Notes under the pieces: model-generated
What the model was told of the DNA's origin: nothing
Databases searched by the model: none
Seen by the model: the letters and a program-made list of their open reading frames with translations, nothing else
Part shown: one piece after another, positions 47,001 to 58,585 of the stretch
How positions within the stretch are numbered: the stretch's first letter is position 1
Layout: every line of letters begins with the position of its first letter
Program-made: the position numbers and the translations under genes
Assembly: GCA_963930775.1 (NCBI GenBank)
Contig: OZ005698.1
Location: forward strand, 6,454,501 to 6,518,500
Reading direction: 5' to 3'
Source: Cliona cf. orientalis
Lineage: Eukaryota > Porifera > Demospongiae > Clionaida > Clionaidae
DNA: 64,000 nucleotides

Positions 47001-50000
47001 GAGCTTATCTGCATACCGGCTTCAAACACCAGTATCAGGACTGAAGAACGCCACAAGTTTAGATTATCATTATAGGTGAAACTGCATGAACTTGAAAGTG
47101 GTATACTAGCTATTAGCTATAATTAATAATGTAAACTACTGCAACAGAAACAACCACTTGTTTTGGACTGACATTCTCAATGGCAGTGTGTTTATTTGGC
47201 GATCAAGCCTTGAAAACGAATCTGCTGCTCTACCCCTTACTGATACCGGAGCAAGTCCTACTCAGTATGGTAAGCTAATGATAATAGAGTGAGTAATCAA
47301 GGATTGCTAATTTGCTTATATCAGTTGACATAGCAGTTGATTGGATAAGTGATAAGATTTACTGGACAAATAATAATCGGATCATGGTCTATGATCTTCA
47401 AAGAGGATATCAAACCACACTAATTTATTCATCCAGTCTACTTCATCAAGTAGAAGTCGATCCCAATGCAAGGTATGTATAGTAGTAATTAAACTCCTTA
47501 GATTATAACTGGGAGCTTAAATCCGGAAGCTAGAGCAAATTAAGCCCATGATTAATTTTATACAAAGCTGATAATTTATGGACAAAATTAATATCATTGT
47601 TATGTTGTTAGCTAACCCTCAAAAACTATTATAATACATTAACCCAATATTATGGTCACCAGGAGCATATGAGCCGCCCGAAGGGCGGCAAAGGAGCGTC
47701 CGACTGCGTGTCAGATGTGTTAGGCGAAGTTCATTAGCAATGCATGACCTTACTAGTATGGAGTGGCCAGCTGCAGGGTATTTCCATTGGTTAAGCTCCA
47801 TAGTGATAGCACCGCCCGTAGTACACAGTCTACAACCACACTACAGACTAAGTCAATTAGCTAGTACAGTGTGGCTTGTACAAAAGTAATCTGCTATGCA
47901 CCGCACCAGCTGCACGTTCCAAATAAGGAAGTGTAGCCTTAAGGACTTCGCCTAACACATAGTACAGCCAACCCTACGGTAGTCGGACGCTCCTTCCCCG
48001 CCCTTCGGGCGGCTCATATGCTCCTGTGGTCACATAATGCTGTTATTGTAGTAGTACCTTGTACCTTATAACAGCGAGTAAGTGTGTATGCATGGTCTAT
48101 CTTATTTTTTACATAGAACTATTTATTGGAGTGACATAGGTTCAAACCCACTAAAGATCAGGAAGGCATCAATGGATGGTAGTCATATTACAACTGCAGT
48201 ACTATTAAACACTAATGTCATCAACACTTTTGTATTCACATTGGACTACTCCCAGCAAATGCTCTACTGGATGAACAGCAGTGATAACTGCCATCATACA
48301 AATTATTTAGAGAGCTCAAGAGTCGATGGTTCTGGGAGAAGTATTGCCTATGATCCATCCAGAAATCATTTTGGTTGCTACTATGGTTACTATCGCGGAA
48401 CTCAAGCCATTGACTTCTTTGGAGGAGCTATCTACTCATTTTCAAGACGTCATTTTCAAATAATCAAAACAGAAATGAATCATCCACTCAATAATATTAT
48501 CACAAATTTTGCCAGTGTAGGTGGTTACATGTGCCAATCCTTGTACTTAGGAATGAAAGTGATTAGTTCTGAACGTCAGCGTCCAGGTATCCATATATTA
48601 GCTACTACAAGCATGCATGGCAGCCCGCATTATTTTAGCAAAACATGTACACTCTTAGGTATAAACCCTTGTGCCATCAACAATGGTGGCTGTGCTCACC
48701 TTTGTCTGCTTAGTAACACTGATCAAAGGTACTACACATGTGCCTGTCACAGTGGAACACAACTTGATCAAAATGGGCATGACTGCAATTATGGTAAGAC
48801 ATGCAGCATAGCTAATGATTGCTTGCAAGATGTAGGCATAGAGTGCATCCATGTTAATATTGTATAGATACAGGAGGCAGGGTAACAGTCACTCCAGCAA
48901 TTCAAGGTATAATATTATAAGTAGCTACCGGTAATAGTAACTGTGTTCTTCTGTGTATGGTACGTGTATGCATGGGTATTGTAATATGGTGTAATGGTGC
49001 GAAGGTACAATCCATGCGTTTTAGAAAACCATAGTTGCTGTACTGTATAATACAGCTGATTTGTCCTACAATCAGATATTAGAGAATATTTTCCTCTCCT
49101 TAAAGAGTGTGGCTTTATCATGGTACAATAGATACTATAATATTATATCCACCCATGCATGAAGTGATGCAGATCAACTACATGACTGCAGGTTCCTGCT
49201 CTGTTGCTGGTTTCAACAGCTGCTGTGTGTCTGGACGTTGCAAGGGAGAACCACCAAACTGCTACTGTGATCACCTGTGCCATGTCTTTAAAGATTGCTG
49301 CCCTGATGCAAACACACTGTGTCAGATAAACAAAACATCAGGTAATTAAAGAATGTACAATGAGACTAGTAAATCAGCTGGTATGGTATATAGCCACATG
49401 TCAATAACATTACCGGTAGAGTATGATTATTGTTGTGTATAAGTTAACTTTTGTAGGCCAGAAATATTTATTGCCTCCAATGGCCTATATAATGTTATAA
49501 GCTATACATTTTATATTATTATGCATTTATGATTGAAAGTGTTATGGATGCAGGGCCTGCGGCATTCTATTTCAACACCAGACCTCGTAACATCACTACA
49601 AATCAATCCAGGAGAGTTGAATTTCAATGCTCTATTCATTCAACATTCACACCAAATTTTAAGTGGAATTTCACTAGAAAAGGATCAAGAGAATCAGAAA
49701 TGATAGCAGCTGTAGGTAGAGCACCGTCAGCAGGTTATTCCATTGCACATGGACATAGAAGTCAAGTACTGATCGTTCCAAGTGTACAATGGAGGCATAA
49801 TGGAGTTTACACATGTATTGTGTCATCTGGAAACGACCAGATTCAAGCAGAAGCCAATTTGAATGTGCTCAGTAAGCATTATAAACGGAGCATAATCTTT
49901 ATTATGTACATTTCTAATTATATACAGCTCCCCTAACTAATTTATCAATCAGAGGGAATAATGAAAACCCCAGAGAACTAGAGACTGTGTTTGTCGAGTG

Positions 50001-53000
50001 TGATGTCATTGCTAACCCTCCTGGCAATATCATCTGGTTTAAGAGAACCAGTGAGAGAGTGAGAGCACTCACTAGCAATCCAAAGATCTCCATCACTTAC
50101 CAGCTCATCAACTCACCAACTGGACCACTTTCAAGCAGTACACTGACCAGGGGCGTAGCTTAGTTGTTTCCTTGTTGCCCGGAAACCCCCCCTGGCAGTC
50201 AGATTCAGTATTATCTTAGTATGATTTAGCTATCAGGAAACCCCCTTGGTTTCCAGATTCAATGTGCAGGCACTAAAATCTCCTAAAACTTAGCCTAGAT
50301 CTCCTCCTTTTGTGCTTTTCTCTGCCAAAATCTCGAGAATCTAGCAAAATCTTGCTGAAAATGGCGATTGTTAATTAGAGGGCGTGGCCGAAAAGTGGGC
50401 GTGGCCTTCAATTTTTCGCGCGCAACTGCTAGGAAACCCCCTCAGAAAATCCTGGCTACGCCCCTGCTGACTGTAAGAAATCTAGAGGAAAGTGATAGTG
50501 GATACTACATTTGTGAGGCAAGAAATAATTATTCATCTTCTGAGTCTGTTAGTTTCAATTTCACTGTGATGAGTAAGTCCGATTATTAATATAACAATTC
50601 TGTTTTACTATTAGTATAATCCTAACTGCAGCTCAAAATGAATGCGTAATTGGTAACTTAGGACGCTCTCCATGTCAAAATCATGGTGTTTGTATAGATC
50701 ATATCAATAACTACACCTGCCATTGCAATGGTAGCTATACTGGTGTGAACTGCAGTGAAGAAGGTATAACAGATATAATAATAATTATGTTAATGTGAAC
50801 ATTATTTGCTTATTCCAGTTCCTTCAGACGAGGTGCAACCGCCCATGATCAGCCAGCCCCCAGACAACACTGTGACTAGGCTAGGAGACCCAATACATCT
50901 CAACTGCACCGCCAAGGGTCACCCAGCCCCCACCTATGAGTGGTACAAGGATGGGTTGCTGATTCCAGACGAAATAGAATCAGTCTTGTACATCCCTGAG
51001 CCTTCCCCAGAGGACAGAGGAAACTACACCTGTAAGGCCATCAACAGTGAAGGGGAGACGGATCAATCAAATCCAGCAAAGCTAGATATTACAGGTACTT
51101 TTTCAGTCCTTCAAGTTTGGTGGAATAAGAGCCTGGGGGTTAAATTCAAGCAGGTCCCTCATGACCATCAACTTTATACCACCTCTAAAAAAAGGATGCA
51201 ACAATATCGTTGTAATAATTATTGTGATATGCAGATGTAGTTCAATATCAGATGAAATTAAATGTTTCTGGAATTGAGTTAGATCAGGTACTGTAACAGC
51301 TAACTTCGCAATCTACAAATGCTAATTTGAGCTTATTATTCTTTAGATAATGGAGTCCATCACAACAACTGCCTTTCCTAACTCTTCTGCATCCATCTTT
51401 GAAGTGAACTTATTTTCTGAGAATATGTCCAGGTTGGTGGTCGAGAGCTTTTTCGTATAATTATTGTAGACCCTATAATTATTATATTATTTCAGTGAAG
51501 AAGCAATTATCTTGATCACCATTCGTCGACATGATATCAACTTTGAGGTATCAGTGGTACACACGCAGCTTAGGGCAGCTCTTCTACGGATACTGCAAAA
51601 CCAAGACATAACAATTTCAAGATTTGGTAATCTTATCTAAAACTTTGAATTGCTTAGCAATACTGAAAATCAGATTCAATAAATGTTTGTAGACGGCTGC
51701 AACTTTACGATAACACCATTTGATATTGACTTTAACATTGAATGGCCAGAGACTAACTTGGGAGACACGGCCAGTGTGCCTTGTCCATGTGCTGAGTTTG
51801 CAGGTTCACTGGCAGGGAGGGCGTATCGCTATTGCAGTGGCACATTCTCACAAGGAGCAGACTGGGAGGCAGTTGATGACAGCCGCTGTGAAGCCCGGCA
51901 GTCAATGACAACCAGACGTTTGTGTGCGGCTACTCAGAGTCTATTACTTGACAAGGTACTTCTCAGTTAAACACTCTTAGATTTCTAGTTTAGATGAGAA
52001 CTAGCTATAACTGTCGAGATGTAATGACTATAATGATTACAGAATCCAGGGAGAGCAAGTGAAGTGGCGGTGGAAGAGACGTCCACTCCAGAGGCTTTAA
52101 CCCCTGCTCAAATTTCAGTTAGCATCACCATAGTGACGAATCTCACAAATGAAGTTCTAAACAACAGTGAGGTATGATGGCACTGTGTTGTTTGCAATTG
52201 ACTGTTACTATTATCAGGTAGCTGATATATAAAGATTAGGCAAAACTATCTTCGAGCCATTGACAACATCCAGCAGGCACCTGCCGATGTAGTTCTTGAG
52301 AGCCAAACTCAAACAAGCTCTTCATTAAGGTACGTGCACATATTAACCAGATACTCCTACAAAAAGAACTGTGGAGGTCTGGCTTATGAGATTTATACGA
52401 TACTATACTATTTGAATTGTATTAATAATTCGTAACTGTGATGTGTTAGCTATTGATTAATTTTTAGTAGGTATTCAGCTAGCTAGCACTTGCATTCATA
52501 TGATCATTACTAATTTGTATTAGGCTATTGGAGAGCCTTCAAAATTTCTTAGACGGAGTAGAAATTGAGCAAGACGAGAACAGTACAAGCAATGCAAGTC
52601 AAACAGTATTTTCCCTTGAAACATTTGCATTACAAGTACAACAGCTTGATCCAGAAGAGTACAAAGGTCAGATATTCAGTGTTAACCTGGGATCACTGGA
52701 AGAGGCAAGGAATGACAATCAGACAATAGAACAAGAAAATCTTGTGACTAGCCAACTGGATTTAGCAACAAACTTGAATCACGGAACAGCTAATGATCTG
52801 AGAAAAAGAAATGTTATGGATAATGCTGGATTACGAAAAGTTATAGCTGATACTACAGCGTCACTGCAGTTGCCAGAAGATCTTTTAGACTCCTGCAATG
52901 AATCAGATGTGAACTCCAACTTGGTCTCCACCACCTTTCAAAGGCTGAGCTACTCCGTGTTTAATTTAGACGTTTTATTTCAAAATGTCAACCAGCGCCA

Positions 53001-54833
53001 ATTAAATTTAAGTATTGGATCCATCATTGTAGCTGCACGGCTGAAATGTGCTGATAATGTAACCCTGAATATATCAGTGAAAAGCACCTTTCAAATTGAC
53101 AAAAGGGTAAGAATAATATTCTAACAGGTCTTTAGCTAATATTAACTATCATTTTTTAGATGGAAGAACGCTCCATAGGCAGTGCATGTGCTATGTGGGA
53201 TAAAGGTACACACCATTATTAGTAAAATAATTTATGTTGTAGCTATAGCTAATTAAATTGACCTCTTTTATACATGTCACTGTGGGTCATGTTATTGCTA
53301 GCTAGCTAGTATATTATTACTCCCTTCAGGAGACTTGGAGGATATGTTTGGAGCATGGTCAACTGATGGATGCAGGGAGGTGATGAGAGAGGGGAACAGG
53401 AGAGTATGTGAGTGCTCTCAGCTGGCACACTTTGGAATCCTATTCGTAAATCTTACCAAACTTGGCAGAGTGTGTGCTAGTGTAATCCTTTATTATTAAC
53501 TATTATCTTTTAGGATTTAAATCCAAAGGCACCGATTTCTGCTGAGGCTGCTTTGGTTCTCTCCATCATCACATACATTGGCTTGATCATCTCTCTACTA
53601 TGCCTGATGGTGTTTCTCATCTCCTACATTTCAGCAAAGTAATTTTAGCTTAACTAACTTCATTTACTGATTCATCTACTGTTACAGGAAGCTTCGTACT
53701 AGCATTCATGGTCAAATTCTCATCAATCTGAGTCTGTCACTGATTGGTGTCTACCTGTTCTTTCTCATTGGAGGTCTTGTGACTTCTGTCCCTGCCCTGT
53801 GTGGCATCAGCTCAGCCCTGCTACACTATTTTCTCTTGGTATACTTTGGTTGGACAGCTGTGGAGGCAGTGTGGCTCTATCTCAAGCTGGTCAAGGTCTT
53901 TGGAATACAGTCACTCACGTCAAAATTCACTCTCAAAGCTGGCATACCAACATGGGGTAAACTATAAGAGTAGCTAGCCATTATTAAAATATTATCTTAT
54001 AATATTTTGTTTCAGTGGTTCCAATGGTTGTGATTATTTTGTGTGCTGAAGCTGCTTCCAAGTATTACATTAACCCCTTCTAGTGAGTGTGAACATGAAA
54101 TTGTACTGTACAATATGCATAATTTACGAATACTCTCTCCCTCCCTCCCTCTCTCTCCCGTATACATAGCTGTCGAGCAACTGAGTGGCCATTTTGGATC
54201 GGCATGATCGTGCCATTTATCCTTGTCACCATCTTCAATTGGATCATGTTTGTTCTCATCATGGGATCCATCTGTAGTCACACCAAGGGACCCATCACAG
54301 ACAAGAAAGAAGGCTCCAAGACAAAAATAATGAAGACTAACTTCACCATAGCTGCTACTCTTGCTGTCGTATTTGGCCTCGGATGGGCCCTTGGACTCGT
54401 AGCAACCAGCCTTCCCGTGAAGGAACTCACACTCACCTTTCAAATCCTCTTCTCACTCTTCGTCGGTGCTCAGGGACTGCTTCTGTTCTTGCTACATGGA
54501 CTACGCAACCAAGACATTCGTAAGGCCTGGATTCAGTGCTTTGCTACAATTGGTCGTAAATCACACCTTATTAGTGTGATACCCTCTACCAAAACCTCAT
54601 CAACCGGGACAGAGAGCTTGTGAGCTACCAGAAATACATCAGGTGTTTCAACACTGCCTCGTAAGAAAGACGAACACCAGTCAGCGATTGAGAACACATA
54701 CAGCAAACAACCTGATGTTGCCATGGAGATGGTACCAGCCAGCAAAGGTGATTGGGGTCAGAGTGAGGGTGGCCAACAGCAGATCAGCTTTGTCAGTGGG
54801 GATGAAGAGCATATTTATGATGATGCATGTTGA
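44055..54833 (+). CDS. Adhesion GPCR-like receptor, copy 4, with an Ig-exon insertion and a premature stop in the tail
   Basis: Exons: 44055-44298, 44603-44742, 44817-44902, 44966-45012, 45073-45226, 45356-45459, 45641-45809, 46022-46458, 46511-46687, 46736-46876, 46940-47075, 47148-47269, 47325-47472, 48117-48586, 48659-48793, 48874-48906, 49192-49341, 49554-49871, 49928-50572 (contains element 50148-50466), 50632-50763, 50819-51094, 51235-51287, 51347-51432, 51496-51626, 51693-51955, 52043-52171, 52235-52329, 52524-53106, 53160-53205, 53330-53469, 53514-53638, 53688-53956, 54016-54082, 54170-54833. Same 34-exon plan as copy 2. Without the element the exons are one frame. With it, translation stops at 50161-50163 after about 1148 residues. 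The interrupted Ig exon is phase 1-1, so skipping it would keep frame. A TGA at 54621-54623 replaces the CGA (Arg) of copies 1-3 and would remove about 70 tail residues. The frame stays open beyond it to 54833. TM4 has Glu where the others have Gly (CAEAASKYY). Confidence 0.85.
47660..48026. mobile_element. 367-bp terminal-inverted-repeat element in intron 13 of copy 4
   Basis: The ends caggagcatatgagccgccc and gggcggctcatatgctcctg are exact inverted copies, continuing through aaggagcgtccgact. A subterminal pair (gtgttaggcgaagt with acttcgcctaacac) pairs further in. The flanks tggtcac at 47653-47659 and 48027-48033 are a 7-bp target duplication. Copy 2 has the uninterrupted site near 16615. 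Confidence 0.85.
50148..50466. mobile_element. 319-bp terminal-inverted-repeat element inside an Ig exon of copy 4
   Basis: The ends caggggcgtagc and gctacgcccctg are exact inverted copies, flanked by ctgac on both sides. The empty site (ctgactgtaagaaat) is intact in copies 1, 2 and 3. Ends of the form CAGGGGCGTAGC are typical of hAT-like non-autonomous elements, but the clear duplication here is only 5 bp, so the class is uncertain. Confidence 0.85.
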
Positions 54834-55236
54834 GAAAGACAATGTGTGGACCTGCTGGCAACAACTATAAAAATTTTTTGTTACTATCAATAGTAGTGTA
54901 CAAGTGCTAGCTACCTTTAATTAACAGATTGATGCCTTAGTATTATTTTGCTTGCATATATGTACTCATTACTTACTCATTACTTGCTACAAGTCACTGA
55001 CTCAAGACTCATGCATGTGCAATGTTGAGAAACAATAGGGGGTATGCATTGCTACAGCATGTACATGATTAGTACAGTATGGCTGAAGAATACATTGTAC
55101 TGTTCGCCGCTAGTATACGAATTACACTTCTACTTATACAATACAAGTCTCATGGACAGAAATCCCCCCCCCCCCCCCCCCCCCCCCGATCAGGCTTAAC
55201 AATATGTGAGAATGATGTACTATAGCTAGCTACACT

Positions 55237-55313
55237 TAGCCTCATCCCCAGGCCACTCCCACATTTTCAATGTTACAATCAGAAAACGTGGGAGTGGCCT
55301 GAGGACGAGGCTA
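55237..55313. mobile_element. Short foldback element, GCCTCGTCCCCAG family
   Basis: The arms tagcctcatccccaggccac and gtggcctgaggacgaggcta pair with two mismatches, followed by tcccac/gtggga pairing around a loop of about 25 bases. No clear target duplication is seen. Confidence 0.6.
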
Positions 55314-57259
55314 GTACTATATGATATTGTATATGACAGTATATAAACAATGATGGAATGCAAAATGATACAATATTACATACTGCTGCAGGTTTCTATT
55401 CCCCAGATAGAAACCGAAAACCAAGTTTTCCTTAGCTATCAGTCACATTCTCTCTCTCTTTCTGTAATAGTTCATCCACACACATATAAAGAGGGAGAGG
55501 GGATATATCACTGTATAGCTATGTGTGAGAGAGAGCGGGAGGGAGGAGGAGGGGAGGGGTGGAGAGAGGGAGGGGAGAGAGCTAGAAATGTCTACATGTA
55601 CATGGTCAGTATACTAGTATATATTTGGGGTCCCATGATAAGCACCTACCATTTGTATTAGCTAGTTGTCATCATCATCCACCAGTCCGTGATCAAGCAG
55701 AGAATCCATCCATTGGCTTAGCTAAGCTTCTTCTGTAACTCTAGCTAAAAACATGGCACACTATATTACATAGCTACAACCATACGCATAAATTATTTGC
55801 AAATATGACACTACGTTATAGCTAGTATGGGCAAAACCAACACTCTCTCAAGCTCTCAAAATGTATGATAACATAGTGTATTAGTCTCGTGCCCAGCATC
55901 TGGGCATGAGACTATGGAGGGCTAGGCTGAGGCTAAATTATCCCATACATGCACAATGGATAGGCATGCAACTGTGTTTCTTGAGATAGCTAGCTAGATA
56001 GTTATATGTATCATGGGAATTGCAGGGGTATCAAATGGTTGGAAGCGGCAAAAAATTAATGGCTTCTCCTGGCTTGCTCTTCATTATACACACATACATG
56101 CTACATGTACTTTGAATGCGCATGCTCGAGCTCAATGTTGGCGTCAAGCTAGTCACTAAGGGCTAGTTATGTAGCCTTGTAGGGCCTGGGTATGAGGGTA
56201 GCCATGCAATAGAACAGTGCATGGGTAGCTATAGATAGGTCAACTTTGATTCTAATTGCTCACCAGCTTCTGTATGATAATAGTTTATTATTGTGACGAA
56301 TACTGGCAGTACATGTATAATTATCAGGAAGATAGGATTAGCTACTTGAAAAATGCAAATTAATCCGTACACTAGTAACATTAATCCGAGCAATTAAAGG
56401 GCACTGAAGAGGCAAGCCATGCCAGATGCAGAGAGCAGATGGCTAAGATCTGATAGTTGTGATTTTATGAGGATAAAATACATGATCATAGCAGATGGCC
56501 ATGGTAGCTCCATGGAATATAAATACCAAGGGCCTTCTTTGAGGTCTATATATAAACCCACTGTGTACACCTGCACAATGTTATTGTTCTCATTCATGAT
56601 GGAGCTTGTTGATGTTAGAACTAGTACTATGAAAGCATTTTGTTTTGGCCTGAATAAATCATGACGATTATGATCTTGGAAATGTATGTAAACACACACA
56701 CCCATGTTCATGCACACTAGTCATGGCGGGCCTGAACTGCCAGATTACATACGCACCTGAATACACATGCTCTATCAATTGGAGGCTACTGCACTACAGT
56801 GCAATGAAATAGACAAACAGAATAGACCAATTTCTTTCAGGTATGCGGTTGGAAAGGAGTATCATCGCATCATCAATTTTTGGCTCAAACCTATGAAGTG
56901 CATGTACACACAAATGCACAATCAAACATGTACTGTTACATACACCTTCAATTTCTTCCTTCCAGCTGCCATATAATAGCCAAATGACTTCCCCTATAGA
57001 GGAATAGAGCAAAATTAGTTCTTACTAGTCTATCTTGATCAGTTCTATTATAGACATAATACAGCCAGACCTCCATGGCTGTGAAACCACCCCATACAAG
57101 TTGGACACTGTGCAGCTCCAGGCTGCTCACTAATTGGTTTCATTCACTCACGCATTTATGCCTCTCTGTCACCTTCCCACCTGAAGCATCTGTTGCATTC
57201 TTTATACACATAAGCTGGTTTTGCAATCATTCTTCATTGTGGGAATCAGTGATGGTTTG

Positions 57260-57985
57260 TGACTCAGGCCTTCGGTGTCACTGTGGGTGGCTCTATATCT
57301 GCTTCTAGAGGTAGTACCTACTTCGTATCATTTTCTTTCTGATACCTTGATCTCGTTTAGGTCCCTTCCATAATAATTATAATGAAATCCCTCCACCTAT
57401 AAGTCTTGGTCCACTCCGTAGTTGAGGCAGCCAACCAAAAGGGAAGCCTTCGGGATGCAGTGGTCTGGCACATGACCAAGCCACTCTAGGCATTTCCTTT
57501 AATAATTACTAGCTAGCAACTCTTTTTGGGTCTCCCATGCACCTTCCCCTGATTTTACTTATTGTTATAATAATATGTTGTTTGTTTGAGATGCCAATGG
57601 TTCTCACATTACCTACTGTGAAAGATTCTAACTTCTTCAGCGCGCGTGGAGTCCACTACTCAGATCCATAATATTGTATACGTAGTACTAGTGCTGAGAG
57701 CACACAGGTTTAATACACCTTTCACTTGGTGATTAAGCGTAGATACTATCTAAGGACTCCAAAAGCCTTTGAGGCCACCAGTTTGCATCAAGTTTCATTC
57801 GTCCACGTGATGATAATTACAGTCTGAGAGCCTAAGTAGAGAAACTCTGATCGCTATTTGGTTCAATTTTTCACCATCCACACACACTTTATAGCTGCTG
57901 CTTTTTGTCCGTAGAAAAATTTTCTTAAGTTGTGCAACTGGCTGTGGGGTAAGGACATAGTCATTACTGAGGGCAAAAAGGTTCC
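57260..57985 (-). mobile_element. Decayed non-LTR retrotransposon fragment (C-terminal reverse-transcriptase region)
   Basis: Minus-strand reading gives degraded pieces in the expected order for the end of a LINE-type polyprotein: DYVLTPQPVAQLKKIFL, a YLGS-like stretch, KAFGVL, LEWLGHVPDHCIPKAS and RDLNEIKVSERK with a nearby YEV and RYRATHSD. Frames change and stops interrupt. The order and motifs resemble RTE/jockey-type elements. This is from memory of the families. Confidence 0.6.
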
Positions 57986-58510
57986 CGGAGCTATCAATTC
58001 ATGATTTATTGTATTGATAAATCAGATGCCATTGGTCCAGGAGAATTTCCCTATCATTGATATCTTTCTGATCAGTCTATTACAGTAGTATTCTGTTAAA
58101 TGCTATAGCTAGCTACACGGCTGCTTATCACTCACATTTCAGTTTAGATATTTGCCATTGAAAATACTCAGAGGCCCCTAGTAGGTTGGGCCACCATAAC
58201 CAAGAAATAGCCTGAACTCAATTTGATGAGAGTATTGGATAGTTATGTTGTGATAATGAACAGAAAACATTGAATGTTTTCTCTAGCCATCATGCAGATG
58301 ACCTATATCATGCATGCAGTTAGTACATGCGCTGCTAATAACATGAGCCTTCATGCATAATATGCCTACATGCAGGCATGCTGCATTATTCACCCATCGA
58401 TTTAATGAGCACAATCTCCGAGATCATAACCAGGAAATAATATATTATAATTAATTTTTTGATTATTCATGCATGCAATGATCACAGAGCATGTTGGTAT
58501 ACTACTTATA

Positions 58511-58535
58511 GAAAGGATAAAACCTGGCAGTAGTA
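58511..58535 (+). promoter_or_regulatory. Conserved putative core promoter of copy 5
   Basis: The shared gataaaacctggcagtag string lies about 70 bases before the start codon. Confidence 0.45.
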
Positions 58536-58585
58536 GTTAAATGCACACAGTTGCAGCTTCATTGGATCAGTATAGCTGTGAGAAG

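Larger units (their letters stand above)
54834..58585. other. Intergenic region between copies 4 and 5
   Basis: The start matches the 3' flank of copy 2. About 56380-56530 matches the block upstream of copy 3. It contains a poly-C run near 55167-55187, a foldback element (55237-55313), GA-rich repeats (about 55535-55590), a decayed non-LTR retroelement (about 57260-57985) and the presumed promoter of copy 5. Confidence 0.55.

Noticed and set aside
50368..50589. Frame running from the inserted element into the Ig exon of copy 4
   Set aside because: Its ATG is inside the transposon and the Ig part is only the 3' half of the interrupted exon.
55156..55190. Long poly-C runs (also near 6219 and 28219)
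   Set aside because: Simple homopolymers in introns and spacers; lengths are prone to sequencing error and carry no clear signal.
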